Assembly: GCF_963678635.1 (NCBI RefSeq)
Contig: NC_087062.1
Coordinates: 83,414,012 to 83,478,011 of the forward strand
Source of the DNA: Symsagittifera roscoffensis
Lineage: Eukaryota > Xenacoelomorpha > Acoela > Convolutidae
Length of the DNA stretch: 64,000 bases
Direction of reading: 5' to 3'
Shown: positions 20,291 through 31,668 of the stretch, in pieces
Position numbering within the stretch: position 1 is the first letter of the stretch
Layout: the number at the start of each line of letters is the position of its first letter
Notes under the pieces: generated by a model
Told to the model about the DNA's origin: nothing
The model's input: only the letters and a program-made list of their open reading frames with translations
The model's database searches: none
Made by a program: the position numbers and the translations under genes

Positions 20291-22346
20291 CCTCTTGCAG
20301 TTCACTTTACTAACAATTCTAAACAACTCATCAACTTTGCTTCACAAAGCTTCACTAAAAATCTCGCGTCGAGAACTCACTTTAAAAATTTCACGAGTCA
20401 CTCTCAGGACCCGTCTGAATTCTATAAATCTCACAATTGTTCTCTCTAACTAACGAAGAATCAACTATTCGCTTTGCTCGCAATACTTCTTCTGACTCTT
20501 ACAGGCTCTCCGGTACCCTCCAATTCCTTATCTTTCTTGACACTTAGTTTTAGTTAAGTCAGGCCCTTCCCTATCAGTCCTGACATCCGCCTAAATCACC
20601 CGTCCGCACACGTTTAAGGCTACATCCCTCCCCCTGTCAACTCTGCCACGTGCTAACTTCGATTTCTTTTATCAATCTTTTCACGCTTATTAGATACCCG
20701 GTATGCGGTAGCTGTCACAATTTGACCAAGCAAACAAATGTCATACGATTCTAATCAACCAATTCCTGAACTCTATCAACTTCAGCTTTCGAGTTCAACT
20801 CAACCTCCAAACCATGCTATGTTTACTCAGTAATCCTCCCAAGGTCTTTAATTTAATTATCCCGTTAACGTTCCGGCCTCCCAAGGGTAGGGAGAGGTCC
20901 TTTTTATGGGTAGCTAACTATTTTCAGGCATCTAAATTTTCTATCTGTACTCTATTCCAATCCCGACCTGCTAGCTATCAGGGTAACGTAGTTCGTCTAT
21001 TAGGGGTCAATTTAAACCAAAAGTCACCTCCGGAGAGCCAAGTAAATCTCCCGTCCATTCATACCATTTCGGAAGCTTAACCCTCATGCTATGCCTCTAT
21101 TACTACCAATTTCCTCTGGGACTACTTTTCTTTTACCCTGATTGATATTCTATTAATAGCGCATTTGCCAAGCTAAATTGAATCCAATGTTAACCAAGTC
21201 AATTTTCAAATAAATCCTCTACTCCAAGGTTGCAGTGTAAAAGCTCTATCTCTATCAGCTTCTGCTCTAGTTCCCATTATATAAGTTTCCCCCCAATTTT
21301 TAGCAAGGTGACCCATTCTCATTTCCAGGGGTTGGGTTGGTAAATACGCCACTTTCTGGTGTTAATTGGGCCACTTTCTAGTTTTCCGTGCAAGTTTGGG
21401 GTCAAAACGCCCATAGGTCAACTTAAGGTCACCCAGGGATCAACCGGGATCAAACTTCCATATTTGGGTTTAGAATCCCATGGGGCCCTAAATACCAAGT
21501 TTCATCCATATCCCGTTAATACTTCCCAATTTATCCCATTTCTAAGGTCCATTATCACTTTTACCGGGAAAAGGCTTTTAACACCGGAAGGAGTCACCGG
21601 AGGGGTTTTAATCACCAGGGGTCTTTTTTTGGGGTCCGTATCTTATGTCCATTGCCGCAATAAAATCGATATGCCCTCGATCATTAGTTTGCGTAAATTG
21701 CCTACTTCCGGTCGAAGGGGGTGTTTTTCTAAGTGCTAATAGCTTCCGGTCCAACCGCCGGATTTAGTTCAAATTGTAATACAAGATGTATCTTGCCACT
21801 ACCTATCATCCCTCCAAGTTTCAGCTCCCTGCATTCATTGGAGGCCGAGAAACGACTTCCGGAAGTTAGGGGTGGGTTTGTTTACTTAGGGCATAAAACC
21901 GGAAGTGGGGGTCTGGGGGTCTGGGTTCCCAAATTTAAGCTCTCCTTAACTAGGCCTACAACATACTAGAAATTGAGCCCAAAACCGCCGCTAGTTTCCG
22001 AGTTCTGATAGGGCCATTTACACTTCCGGGGACCGTTATCACTTGCCCCCCAAGGGTCTGAGGGGTCCCGTTTTTGTATGCCCGGGTCAAATCATCTCTA
22101 GTATCGCTCCTCTGAATTTCATAACATTAGTTTTCTTAGTTCCGATATGTTTATGGGGGGGGGGGGGGTTCGCCGATTTTGTCAAATTTTATTTTCTGGA
22201 ATATGAATGACAATTTCTGCCAACTTGATCTATTTTAAGCGTGACTAATTGTTTACCTATCTACTTATCTTATCGGATAATCACTCTAACTACACGTATT
22301 TGAATTTTGAGTTTCAATTTTGTGTGCAAACCGACATTACTTCAAG
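20291..22346 (+). other. Compositionally distinct block between Gag and the 211-codon frame
   Basis: This ~2-kb stretch is visibly richer in C and G than the A-rich Gag and the AT-rich surroundings and is pyrimidine-biased on the plus strand to about 21.3 kb. It holds many CTTCCGG, GGTCACC and GGGTC motifs around 21.4-22.1 kb and a G11 run near 22157. Open frames (for example 21359-21739) have no recognisable domain. It may be the untranslated middle of a non-autonomous LTR element or an insertion into the gypsy element. Confidence 0.45.
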
Positions 22347-22982
22347 ATGAAATATTCTGAATACTCCAAATTTGTAGCTTTTCTTGAGGCGGGATCTAAC
22401 GAGCGTAAGGCCATGCTCCGTGATTTGCCCCAAAAAGACCGTTATGCATTCCGCCGCATGGCCTTATCCTTTTCTCTTTCTAATCATACACTTTATCGTT
22501 TCGGAAAGGTAGCGTTACACGACGGAAACGCTGCCTCTACCCTACAAGATTTGCACACCATTGAATTAGAGCACCAGGGTGGTTCGGTACGTCTCGAGCG
22601 AAGCTTATCCTCGAGATTCTACTTAAAGTCAATAAGAGCCCACTGTCGAGCCGTCAGCGGTGCTTGCCACGGTTGCAAAGTTCTTCGTACGATCATGATC
22701 GACGACGGACCGATGAGGCACCTTAGTTCTAGCACCAGGGAATCCTTGTGCCGGAAGTTTAATCTCAGCATGGGCAATAACCCGTTACCAACGGAGGACA
22801 GCCCCACCATAAACTTAACAACACACAAACCGATCACCCTTGAGTGTGCTCACCCCAATTCAAGTTGTTTTCTGGATTGTATTCACTATTTGCTGACAGG
22901 TAAATCTCATAAATCTACACGGTTGCAAGCCGAGTTAATCAAACAGCGACGGAAACAGTCTTCTCGTTACAACTCTTTTTAG
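22347..22982 (+). CDS. Unrecognised 211-aa protein next to Gag-protease
   Basis: I do not recognise this protein. The frame is open upstream to 22320, but the first ATG is at 22347 (TTCAAGATGA). The composition looks coding: mixed and balanced, unlike the chance frames elsewhere. The N-terminal third is charged and helical (YSKFVAFLEAGSNERKAML). Cysteines cluster as possible metal sites: about residues 104-114 (HCRAVSGACHGC) and about 175-187 (CAHPNSSCFLDC), with another Cys near 138. The C-terminus is Lys/Arg/Ser-rich (LIKQRRKQSSRYNSF). It lies on the same strand as Gag in a GC-richer block that may end in an LTR, so it could be an accessory protein of the element, a captured gene, or the remains of another element. 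No transmembrane segment is evident. Confidence 0.55.
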   Translation: MKYSEYSKFVAFLEAGSNERKAMLRDLPQKDRYAFRRMALSFSLSNHTLYRFGKVALHDGNAASTLQDLHTIELEHQGGSVRLERSLSSRFYLKSIRAHCRAVSGACHGCKVLRTIMIDDGPMRHLSSSTRESLCRKFNLSMGNNPLPTEDSPTINLTTHKPITLECAHPNSSCFLDCIHYLLTGKSHKSTRLQAELIKQRRKQSSRYNSF

Positions 22983-23026
22983 TTCTCCCCTTTCAACCCC
23001 GGGCAATCCCTTCTAAACCGGGGAAT

Positions 23027-23290
23027 TGTTGAAACTGATTTACACGTACTTGCGCAGCTGCTTGGGGTTCAATTTTACGAATACCTCGCTGAACAGAACC
23101 CTCCAGATGGTTATATATAGCGGGAAATCACCGCGGCCAGAATGGCTCCGATGCCATTTATTTGTATTATTGTACTCAGACCGAGGGACATCAGCAGGGT
23201 GAAGGATATTCGGCCCTTATCACAGGAATGAGGCCAAGAGCCTCTTAGGTTAGCCAAGAATTTCATATTCTACAAAGGGGTTATTTTCAA
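23027..23290 (+). repeat. Possible 3' LTR / promoter-like segment
   Basis: Follows the 211-codon frame by about 45 bp. It begins TGTTGAAACTG just after a short purine-rich run (CGGGGAAT), holds TATATATA at 23112-23119, and ends near ATTTTCA at 23290, consistent with a TG...CA element. The counterpart 5' LTR would lie in or before the gap at 17398-17597, so it cannot be compared. This is a position-based suggestion only. Confidence 0.25.
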
Positions 23291-26200
23291 TATTAAGAGG
23301 TGTATAAAAATTATTACAGCTAAAAATTCAAACTTATTGATACGATAAACTCATAAACGTAGAAATTTTTTTTTGATGGTCAATAGTCAGCATTAGTTTG
23401 AATAAGTAAGAACAGATTACAATCATTACATTAATTTCTTCAACATGTTGGACAAAACAACGTGCTCTAAATTTGTCTCCTCATAAAATTTGTTCTGAAT
23501 ATGTTTATTTGGAAGTCAAAAACATCCCAGATCACCAATTTTTTCTCTCAAAATGACCAACGTTTTGGCAAGTTTAGGAAAACGCTTAATTTTTGCGATA
23601 TATAAGCATGTTTGCAAGTATGGACGCAGTCACGAGTATGCAAAAAAAACACTACGGATGCTTAGAAACTAGATTTTACCAGTTTTAGCGGAACCTAGAA
23701 TGGGGAAATTTCTACGAAAACATCCCAATTGTATTTTTTCCAGCTTTGCCTAATAATCCCAGAATAACGACAAATAATTATCTGCCGTCATAGATGTACT
23801 GTTTGCACGAGCAAACCGAAAAAAGCAATTAATTGATTGAAACTAAAATGATAACGAATGCTTAGTAAAAATTGTTAGAAAAATTTTATTTTCTGAAAGA
23901 TCACGGAAAAATGATAGCGAAGCTGAAAACTTAGTTTCAATGAAGATAGCCTGATATTATAGCCTGATGTTAACAAAACTTAGAAATAAATTCAAAATTT
24001 TGCAAGAAAACTATTACTGATTTAAAAAAATTGATTAATTTTTTCATTCGTGTACACCAGTCTTTGATATGAAAACAAATAGGGTTCAATTTATAGTTAC
24101 AAAATTAGGACAAAAAAAAAAACGAAAACTTTTTCAATTGCCAAAAGGAATGATGCAAAATGTTTTTTTTCTTTTCAGAAAAGACATGTCAGAAAAACAG
24201 AAGTTTTATTTCGGAGGATCCATTTGGCCATTGAATCCAAATTTGTTAGACAAGTCTTCTTGCTTCTGAAAGATCCTTGAAAACAGTACAAGGAATTCAT
24301 ATTCATTTAATTAACTCAAAATTATTCTTTGCATGGCATGAGTTTGCCTTTCTCCTTTTAGTGCGGAAACGCAGTCAGACAATCACATCAAAAATTTATT
24401 AGACCCGATGATAAAACACGGCTAATTATGTGATAAAAATTCAATTCCGATTATTAGAATTCATTTCTTTTTGGTAGGATTAAGCACAAGCGAAAATAAA
24501 TTAACTGTTTTAAAAATTGTTTCACTCTGCTGAAATATGCTGCTGATACAATGAGACCCTCCAATAGCTGAAAACCAGCCCAAGTTGTCAAAAATAGGTT
24601 TTACAAGCTAAAACTTTAATGATATTAAATTGTTTTCAAGAAATTCCATTAAGGGTAGTTAATAATTTTACAAAACGCGTCAACAATTTTACTGCCCAGG
24701 AGAGCAACTCTCGGTACCTACAGATCCGTTCACACGTGTCTCAGAGAGGAAGATTATTGAGTAAATTTTTGATAAAGGTTGAGAAATAAATTCACAAGGT
24801 TTGAAATTAAATCATGTTTAAAAAAATTGGCTAAAATTTCAAAATCGAAGTCATAGCGTTATTAGCTACTTTTTTTCGCTTGATTTTTATTATTCTCAAT
24901 TTCACCCTTTGATTTTTACTTTAATCATAATTTGACTGCAAAAATCATTGACTTTCGTTCTTGATGGCTGTGGAAAGAGTTGCTTTAACTTCAAAATAGT
25001 GAAAATTCGTTTTTACACTGAATTCAATTCATAATTGCCTCTTTTCTAACTTTTTTAAAATTTTTTGTAGGAAAAAATCATTTAGTTTCTAATATAAGTC
25101 CTCTTGTTTTTCATTTTTGGACTTCATCTACCAATTTCTACTCCTTCCTTGACAGTTTCTTTGTTCTAAACATGTTAGGATGAAGGCTAGGAACTTTTGT
25201 TAGGATAAATCATTTAATTCCAAATATAACTAACACTTTTCGTCTTTCTTTTTCGGACTTCTTCAACCCTCTTTTATCTGCAAACCCGATGACCCTTTTT
25301 TGTTCTAAATTTGACTATTCTACTTGGATAAGTTGGGTTGATACTCCATTCTCGAAATATATTGGAACCAGGAAAACACAACGGACTTATATACAAAACA
25401 AATAAGGAAGGATGCAAAAGAAATATGAATACACTAATAATCTGAAGCTGATAACCAAGTGAATAAGTGTTGTTTACACAGATACTTTATATTTGGCGCA
25501 CAAATCTCTGGAAAAAACGTTCTTTTTACTGAATTTTTCAAAGATACGAAGCATTTTTTTTGGTTTTCCTTTTTGTTTCTTTATTTTGCCTCTCCCTAGC
25601 CATGAGCCCAAAGTTTCCTCGTTAAATAAATGGAGTTTTCTCTAACAGAACAATTATTTCTTTCGCTGCAATTTCAATACTATTTTATATGTCTTTCACT
25701 GCTATTCGATACTATTTGAAAACATTCCATTAGTTTTCAAAAATTCTTATAATTGTTAATTTTTGCGTTTCTCACAGATGCGCAAAAGTAGCTCAATTTT
25801 TTAGCTTTGGATTGATACAAATGGGAAAAAATTAGTTTACGTTGATTAGGGTACTGTTTCAATTACGTGAGAACCCATGGCAAAGTCTTTGATGTGTACG
25901 GATCTCTTCTAGTTTTGCTAGAACCCCTATTTTTTGTTCAATCCCTATTCTTGCCCACGTTTATTTTTTAGTGTTTTCGTTTGCTCCCCGAGGGTGAGCG
26001 AATTAATTTCTGCTAGGGACTTGTTCAAACTGTCATTAGATTCCCTCCTGTTTTTCGCTAAACTATCATTTTCAGCCGGTTGCTGCGCGTAGTTGTTTTT
26101 GCTCCCCTTGGGCGAGCACGGGCCCCTGAGTTATAAGTTTTCAAATTCTAACCATTTTCGAAAACGTTGGTAGGTAAGGTGGCTGTTGCTCGGTAGGTGA

Positions 26201-27100
26201 GACGGGTTAGTTGGGCCATTTGGGGTAGATTTTACAGGCGGTTAGTCGGTTTTATCTGATTCGGTAGGGCGGGGTGATTTTTTCGGTCAATATTTTGTAA
26301 CTTGATTTCAAAAAAGAAACATTAACGAAACTCATATAGTTATTTTTAATTAGCAAGGTCTGTGGGAAGTCGTATTCTTCAATCATTCTGTAGAACTCAT
26401 CAAAATCTCTTTACGTATTAGTCACATCATTTGCAATTGAAATAAATGTTTTATAAAAAAAAAGTAGTTTTTGTTTTACGAGTTAAGAGCCAGGGAGAAC
26501 AAGTTGGTATGGTTGGTGGTTTATACAAAAGATTGGATAGCTTTTTTTATCTCATTACCAAATTTTTTGTTAGGTACAAGAAGGCGGTAGGATATTAGGC
26601 CACAAGCCATGTCTTCTGGGATTCATGATTACTCGGCTATAAATGTCTCGAAAAATGTTTGAGAACTCCTCTCCTGGATGTTCATGTAATTTCAATGAAC
26701 CTGATGAAAGCAATCAATAAAGATGTTAGCAATGAGACACAAACAAATTTTTCATTAAAAACCTTGTTTGGCGATAAAGTTAACACCACGGTTGATTTTA
26801 TCGAACAATGCACTAAAGAAAACTACAACGAAATAGAATCGCACGTCTCCGAACCTTCCTGTCAATGATTAAGTGTGGGTACTTGAAGATTTTTCTCCTA
26901 GTGGCCTATGGCCTATCGCAAAAGCCACGGAGATGAGCAGCCTTTTTTAAACTAGAGCGTCAGAAACATTTTTCAACTTTCTTCATTGTTTTTTGTTAAA
27001 TACACGTAATTATGAAACTGCTTTGACGACAAAGCTTGAAAAAAATGGATTCAAAGAAATTGGACTCTTGACAGCGCCTTTCATAGATCGCAGAAATCAC
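23291..27100. other. Gene-poor AT-rich region
   Basis: I see no recognisable repeat family, domain or RNA gene in about 3.8 kb. A 69-codon frame at 26659-26868 (+) has a balanced translation (FIEQCTKENYNEIESHVSEP) and could be part of an exon, but no splice or poly(A) evidence links it to a gene. Small GC hairpins (GCTCCCCTTGGGCGAGC) occur near 26100. Confidence 0.45.
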
Positions 27101-27122
27101 AATTATTGTTATGAATAAAAAG

Positions 27123-27128
27123 TTTATT
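27123..27128 (-). promoter_or_regulatory. Poly(A) signal AATAAA of the protease exon
   Basis: TTTATT on the plus strand is AATAAA on the minus strand, about 36 nt downstream of the stop of the exon at 27164-27398. Position and strand fit a genuine 3' end. Confidence 0.6.
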
Positions 27129-27163
27129 TCAGCTTTCAAAGTTATTCAGAACTAGGAGAAAGG

Positions 27164-27398
27164 CTACCATTCCTTGAAAAGATCTGACACTATATATCCA
27201 ATCGTGAAAATAAACGGCACTAGCAAAACAGCTGAAGTCTCTTTCGAGAATAACCAGATCAACCAGCTCCTCCAGAAAGGATTATTGCTGGCTATTCCGT
27301 AGAGACATCTCGGCTGGTTGGAAGCTGACTCGTTGAAAGTGTAGAGAGGACCGCCGCTGTCTCCCCCAAAAGTGCGTCCGTGATTGTAACCAGGCAAC
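27164..27398 (-). CDS. Serine protease (S1, trypsin-like), terminal exon
   Basis: S1 proteases cleave peptide bonds with a His-Asp-Ser triad and are mostly secreted. This exon holds the Ser region: GGDSGGPLYTF with the nucleophile in GDSGG, then RCLYGIASNNPFW, the C-terminal strand of the fold, and a final VPF that aligns with the VPFYYEWI end of the exon at 48723. The acceptor is a pyrimidine-rich TTTCTTTTTTTAG or the second AG 7 nt on (exon start 27405 or 27398). The stop is followed by AATAAA. The Cys normally four residues before the nucleophile is Phe here, and the C-terminal region is unusually hydrophobic, so the gene may be decayed. No upstream exon with Asp or His was found within the window. 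Confidence 0.7.
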
Positions 27399-27419
27399 CT
27401 AAAAACTAAAAAAAGAAAA

Positions 27420-28199
27420 CAATTTCCTTCAGTTTGTACAAAATCAGTTTGAAAAAAAAAAATAACCTATATGTTTTGAAAAAGCTTTGTAGCACCTACT
27501 ATGTTGTTATACCGAGTTGACCTCCATAGACCAAAAATGCTAGTCATACAATTCCATAAACTAAGTCTATGAAAAAATACTAGTCATACAAATTTCATAT
27601 AATTTGCTGAAATAGTGTCATCGAATTTTCGAAGAAAATTTTTTTGTTATGGCATAAAATTTGTTTTATCGTACCAAATAAAAAAGAAATATTTTTTTTT
27701 GTCACAAAATGCGAATCATACAATTTCCATATATGGAATTTGCATTACTAGCATTTTTTTGATGGCGATAACAAAAATGTTTCCAAGTAATTTTGAAATT
27801 GCCCAAAACTTTTTTTGTGTTTTTTTTTCGAATTTTGTACTCAAACAAACATTTTTGTAAAAATAATTTTTTGTGTGCATAACATAGTCCTGGATACAGT
27901 AATACTGAATTTTTTTCCTTTTGCTTAAAAACTTTTTTCCAAAACGCTAAAAACTCCTATTCTTTTTGTATGGCATGTTCATGTATGCCTTGATCAAATT
28001 TAAAATTTTACATACAGCTATCGTTTAAAAATTTAAAAGTTTGATACTTTCGTCGTATTATTTCAGCCAATTTTCAAGGCATTTTTAATGCGAGACCGTC
28101 AAACCTTCGGTTACTCTACGTTTGAGTAACCAACCCGCAATAAGGTTCCATGGATAATTTTTGATAATAATGTATTTTCATGGTCTGTCTCTGTAAAAT
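27420..28199. other. No gene seen
   Basis: AT-rich sequence upstream (on the minus strand) of the protease exon. If the gene is real this is intron; I could not identify the preceding exon in it. Confidence 0.4.
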
Positions 28200-29130
28200 T
28201 CTAAAATACTCGGTTATAATGAATTAATAATCGATTATAAAGCCAAAAATTATAAATCAATTTAATCCTTCATAATCGATTATAATGGTTTATAAGAGAA
28301 TATAATGGATTATAATGGATTTTTATGAGTCAGAGCCTGGGTTTTTCAAAACTCTGAAAAACGCAAAAAATCTTATCGTTTTCTACTTGTCTCCCCTTCC
28401 CCTAAATACTCCACGCCTCGAACTCACCCCTCACTTCCACCCTCCAAAAACGGTGGTAGGTGGGGGTGGTGGTAGGTGGAGGTTTAGGTGCGGGGGTGGT
28501 AGGTGAAGGTTTAGGTGGGGGGGGGGGGGTTGGCAGGTGGTATAGGTGAGGGGGGTAGGTAGGCGGGGGTAGGTGGTGGGGGGAGTTGGTGGAGTGTTAG
28601 GTGGGGGTTAGGTTTTGGGCGAGGGTATGTGCGGTGGCGTAGGTGAGGGGGGTAGGTAGGTGGGGGTAGGTGGTGGGGGGAGTTGGTGGAGTGTTAGGTG
28701 GGGGTAGGTTTTGGGTGAGGGTATGTGGGGTGGCATAGGTGGGGTTGGGGGTAGGTCTGCGGATAAATGTTGGGGGATGGATGCAAATTTTTGGGTGTTA
28801 AAATTGAGAAAATTTGAATTTAAAGTGTGAGGGATATGGTTATGCAACTTTAAACTAAATTTCAGTAGGTTGAAAAATCGAGTAGGGTGTGAGTAATACA
28901 GAAAATGCTGCAGATTTTGCAGAAAATTGGAAAAAAATTAAGGAGGTTATAATCCTTTCTAATCCATTATAATGGATTTTTAATGGATTATAATGGATTG
29001 AATTTTTCTTAAAAAATTGCATAATAATGGATTATAATCAATTGTGTCGTCCCAAATTGTAATTAAAATCGATTATAATGGCAACCTTTTTCACCACAAA
29101 AATCGATTATGATCAATTATTATCCATGGA
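28200..29130. repeat. AT-palindrome-bounded unit with G-rich minisatellite
   Basis: The core at 28446-28770 is a tandem array of GGTAGGTGGGGGT-like units, including a near-duplicate of about 100 bp (28547-28640 versus 28645-28735). Both sides are dense in ATTATAATGGATT and AATCGATTATAATGG motifs (28210-28320 and 28950-29130). The pairing of ATTATAATGGATT flanks with a G-rich core repeats the arrangement at 2760-2990 and 14961-16235. Confidence 0.7.
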
Positions 29131-29339
29131 ACTTCGCTCCGCTACGAACGCAACCAAAAAACTTTGAGAAAATAAAACGTAAAAATCAATAACTTTGATT
29201 TATGGAAAATGCTCTAGTCACATAAGTAAGTCATAACGTTTCGGACTAAATGGTTATAAATATTGATTGCAACAAAACTAAAAGTTGAGGTGGTGTGATG
29301 TTAGAAAAAGTATAAAATGCGAACTACTCGAATAAAAGT

Positions 29340-29960
29340 TTTGATCATAATTGTACCGACCATTGATAATGGGGAGGAATCGAAATGGGGAGAATTGAAA
29401 TCAGCTACCACAATTAATCATTGGACTGAGCAGAGTGATATATCATATTAAGATTCATATAGTCATGATTCGAACCAACATTAACATTTTTTAGAAAAAT
29501 TTCACAGTGACGAGAAACACTGGTTTGAAAATTTTTGATTTTTCGTCCAGTTTCGAGCGAATAAAGCGAGCGAGCAGTCTTATTTTAATTACTTATAAGG
29601 TTACAATAGCTTAAAACGTAACATTTTAGAGACATGCTTGATTGAGACATGCTAGTTTGTTTTGAGTACTTATGCGCTTTATTGGAATCAAATTTTTTAA
29701 AAAAATCAAAAACTGCGAGAAAACTTGAAAAATTTATCGATTTTTTTTTCGTTTTTCTTCTAAATTATCTGCAAAAATTGTTTTTCAATTTGTTTCTTTT
29801 GCTATAAATGTTGAATATATTGAATAGCCAGTTATTTGGTTAGCTCTTTTTATCACACCACACAAAAAAAACGACAATAATTTAAAAAAATTTAATTGAT
29901 TTTTTATGACTATGGTCGAAAAAATTCTGTGAAATACTCAATGCTAGTTTCGGACCTCAT
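29340..29960 (+). repeat. Repeat family B copy
   Basis: Shares with 31331-31576 and 32670-33010 the order CATTGATAATGGGGAGGA, TCAGCTACCACAATTAATCA, TTGGACTGAG, GGTTTGAAAATTTTTGATT, GAGCGA.TAAAGCGAGCGAG and, later, AAAACGACAATAATTT. It is uninterrupted at the point where the other copy carries the hAT element. No coding capacity. Confidence 0.65.
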
Positions 29961-31330
29961 TTTGAAAATTTATGGATCATGTTTCTATCATGAAAAATAA
30001 TTACGCGTTTTTGAGGCTTTCCGAGGTATTAATTGCAGTTTGTATTTCTATTTTAAAAAAGATCAACAATTGGAGTAATAACATTCTGGATAAAACTTGA
30101 TAAGCAAAAACAACTGCTTGTTTATCGAAAACTGCGAAAAAAATAAGGTGGGAAACTTATTTTCTGTCTACAGCCAAAGCGATGGTTTTTTCTAAAATGA
30201 ACTTCAAGGTTTGTTCAACGAAGAGAATAAACCATCTGTTTGTTTCAATCATCTAGAAAAAACTTTTATACAGTCAACCACAGGTACCAATATTTAAAAC
30301 TTGAGAATTATTGTGTGCGTGGATCTGTGAACGAGCTATTCAACTGCTAGAATTTACTTTGTTAAATTAAATGACTCCAATTCCAATTGAATCAGCGTTT
30401 CTGTGACTCTTAAGGATGCTGATTCACAAGAATTGGCTCCTGGTCTTTTTCTTTTTCTTCTTTTTTGTGGCTTACTTCTTTGTGGCTTAAAAAATTTGGC
30501 TCATTTTTCTAACTTGAAGAGTTTTTGCTTTCGTTGCAGAAGATATTTTCCCTGTTTGAAAAAAAACGAAAGGATTTTTTTTGGCCTTTTCTGGAACCAT
30601 TGATTAGATAGAACGAAATGATTTCCTTTTGAATGATGTTATAAAAAGAAGTGACAGGATAATGCAAATCAGAAAATGCGTCAGCAGATTCAATTGTTCT
30701 AGACACCAAAGCATGCATACAGGCTATGGTTATAAACTCATTAGAATTTTTCGCTGAACAAAAACTCTGTTTCAATCCTCATCTTATTGTTCATTTTTTG
30801 ATTCTCAGAAAAAAAAGTGTATTTTTCTAAATATAATCAGATGCCTGTTTCGTGGCACAGACTTATTTAGTTATTTAACGTTTTTCTCCAGTGTTTTGTC
30901 TGAGAATGGTGTTTTGTTCTCAAACGAAAATAGTCTGAATCAATAGTTCAAAAAGGAAAAATGAGGTTTAAAATGAGGTTGAAAAGAAAAATGTTTTTTA
31001 AATGTTACCGTGATTCCGTTCAGAATCTGATGGTTAAAAAAGAACCATCTAGCGTGTTTGCACTAAAAAAGTGCATATACTGTTGCAAGAAGTTTTTAAT
31101 TAACTTACAAAATTTAGAAACTCAATCTGCGTGCGAATTTTGTAAACTCCACTGGGACTCTGAGACAATCCTCAAATTTTGCTAAAATGCAAATTGCGAT
31201 CAAACTTTATGTTTCTTTGAACCAAACAAATACTTGAACTTTCCATGGGCATCTGTTAGTTTTACAACTTCTCTTTGACTGATATTGCAATAAATGGACT
31301 TCATTCACCCAGGTACCAGTTCAAGAGACA
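29961..31330. other. No gene recognised
   Basis: Mostly A/T-rich. A 74-codon frame at 30961-31185 (+) has a CIYCCKKF ... CEFCKLHW pattern that hints at paired cysteines, but it lacks His ligands in usual spacing and any supporting context, so I do not call it. Confidence 0.4.
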
Positions 31331-31576
31331 TCTTCGGCTAATGTTCCGATCATTGAAAATGGGGAAGAACTTTGTACTCGAGTGGATGTCAGTTTTTTAT
31401 TTTTGTTTTCGCGCAAAATCAGCTATCACAAATAATCATTGGACTGGGTTGAGTTATATCATAATAAAGCTCTTTTAGTCGTGATTTGAACGACTTAAAA
31501 AACTTCAAAAAAGCTTTCACATGTTCGAAAAAAACCGGTTTGAAAATTTTGATTTCGAGCGAGTGAGCAGGCTTAC
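31331..31576 (+). repeat. Repeat family B copy, left part (split by hAT)
   Basis: Matches 29340-29575; the match resumes after the hAT element at 32670. The last octamer, AGGCTTAC, is the hAT target site. Confidence 0.65.
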
Positions 31577-31640
31577 CAGGCGCGGATCTAGGATTTTCTT
31601 GAGGGGGGCGGATTGAGAAAAGTTTTGACGAAAACAATGA

Positions 31641-31646
31641 TTTATT
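31641..31646 (-). promoter_or_regulatory. Poly(A) signal AATAAA of the hAT frame
   Basis: AATAAA on the minus strand about 23 nt beyond the stop of the 202-codon hAT frame, inside the element. Confidence 0.55.
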
Positions 31647-31668
31647 TACAATAAGAAAACGAACAAAA

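Noticed and set aside
26659-26868. 69-codon balanced frame as a gene
   Set aside because: No splice sites, poly(A) signal or homology that I can see; recorded only in the regional note.
30961-31185. Cys-pair zinc finger protein
   Set aside because: CxxC pairs without proper spacing or His ligands, in Lys/Phe-rich chance-like sequence.
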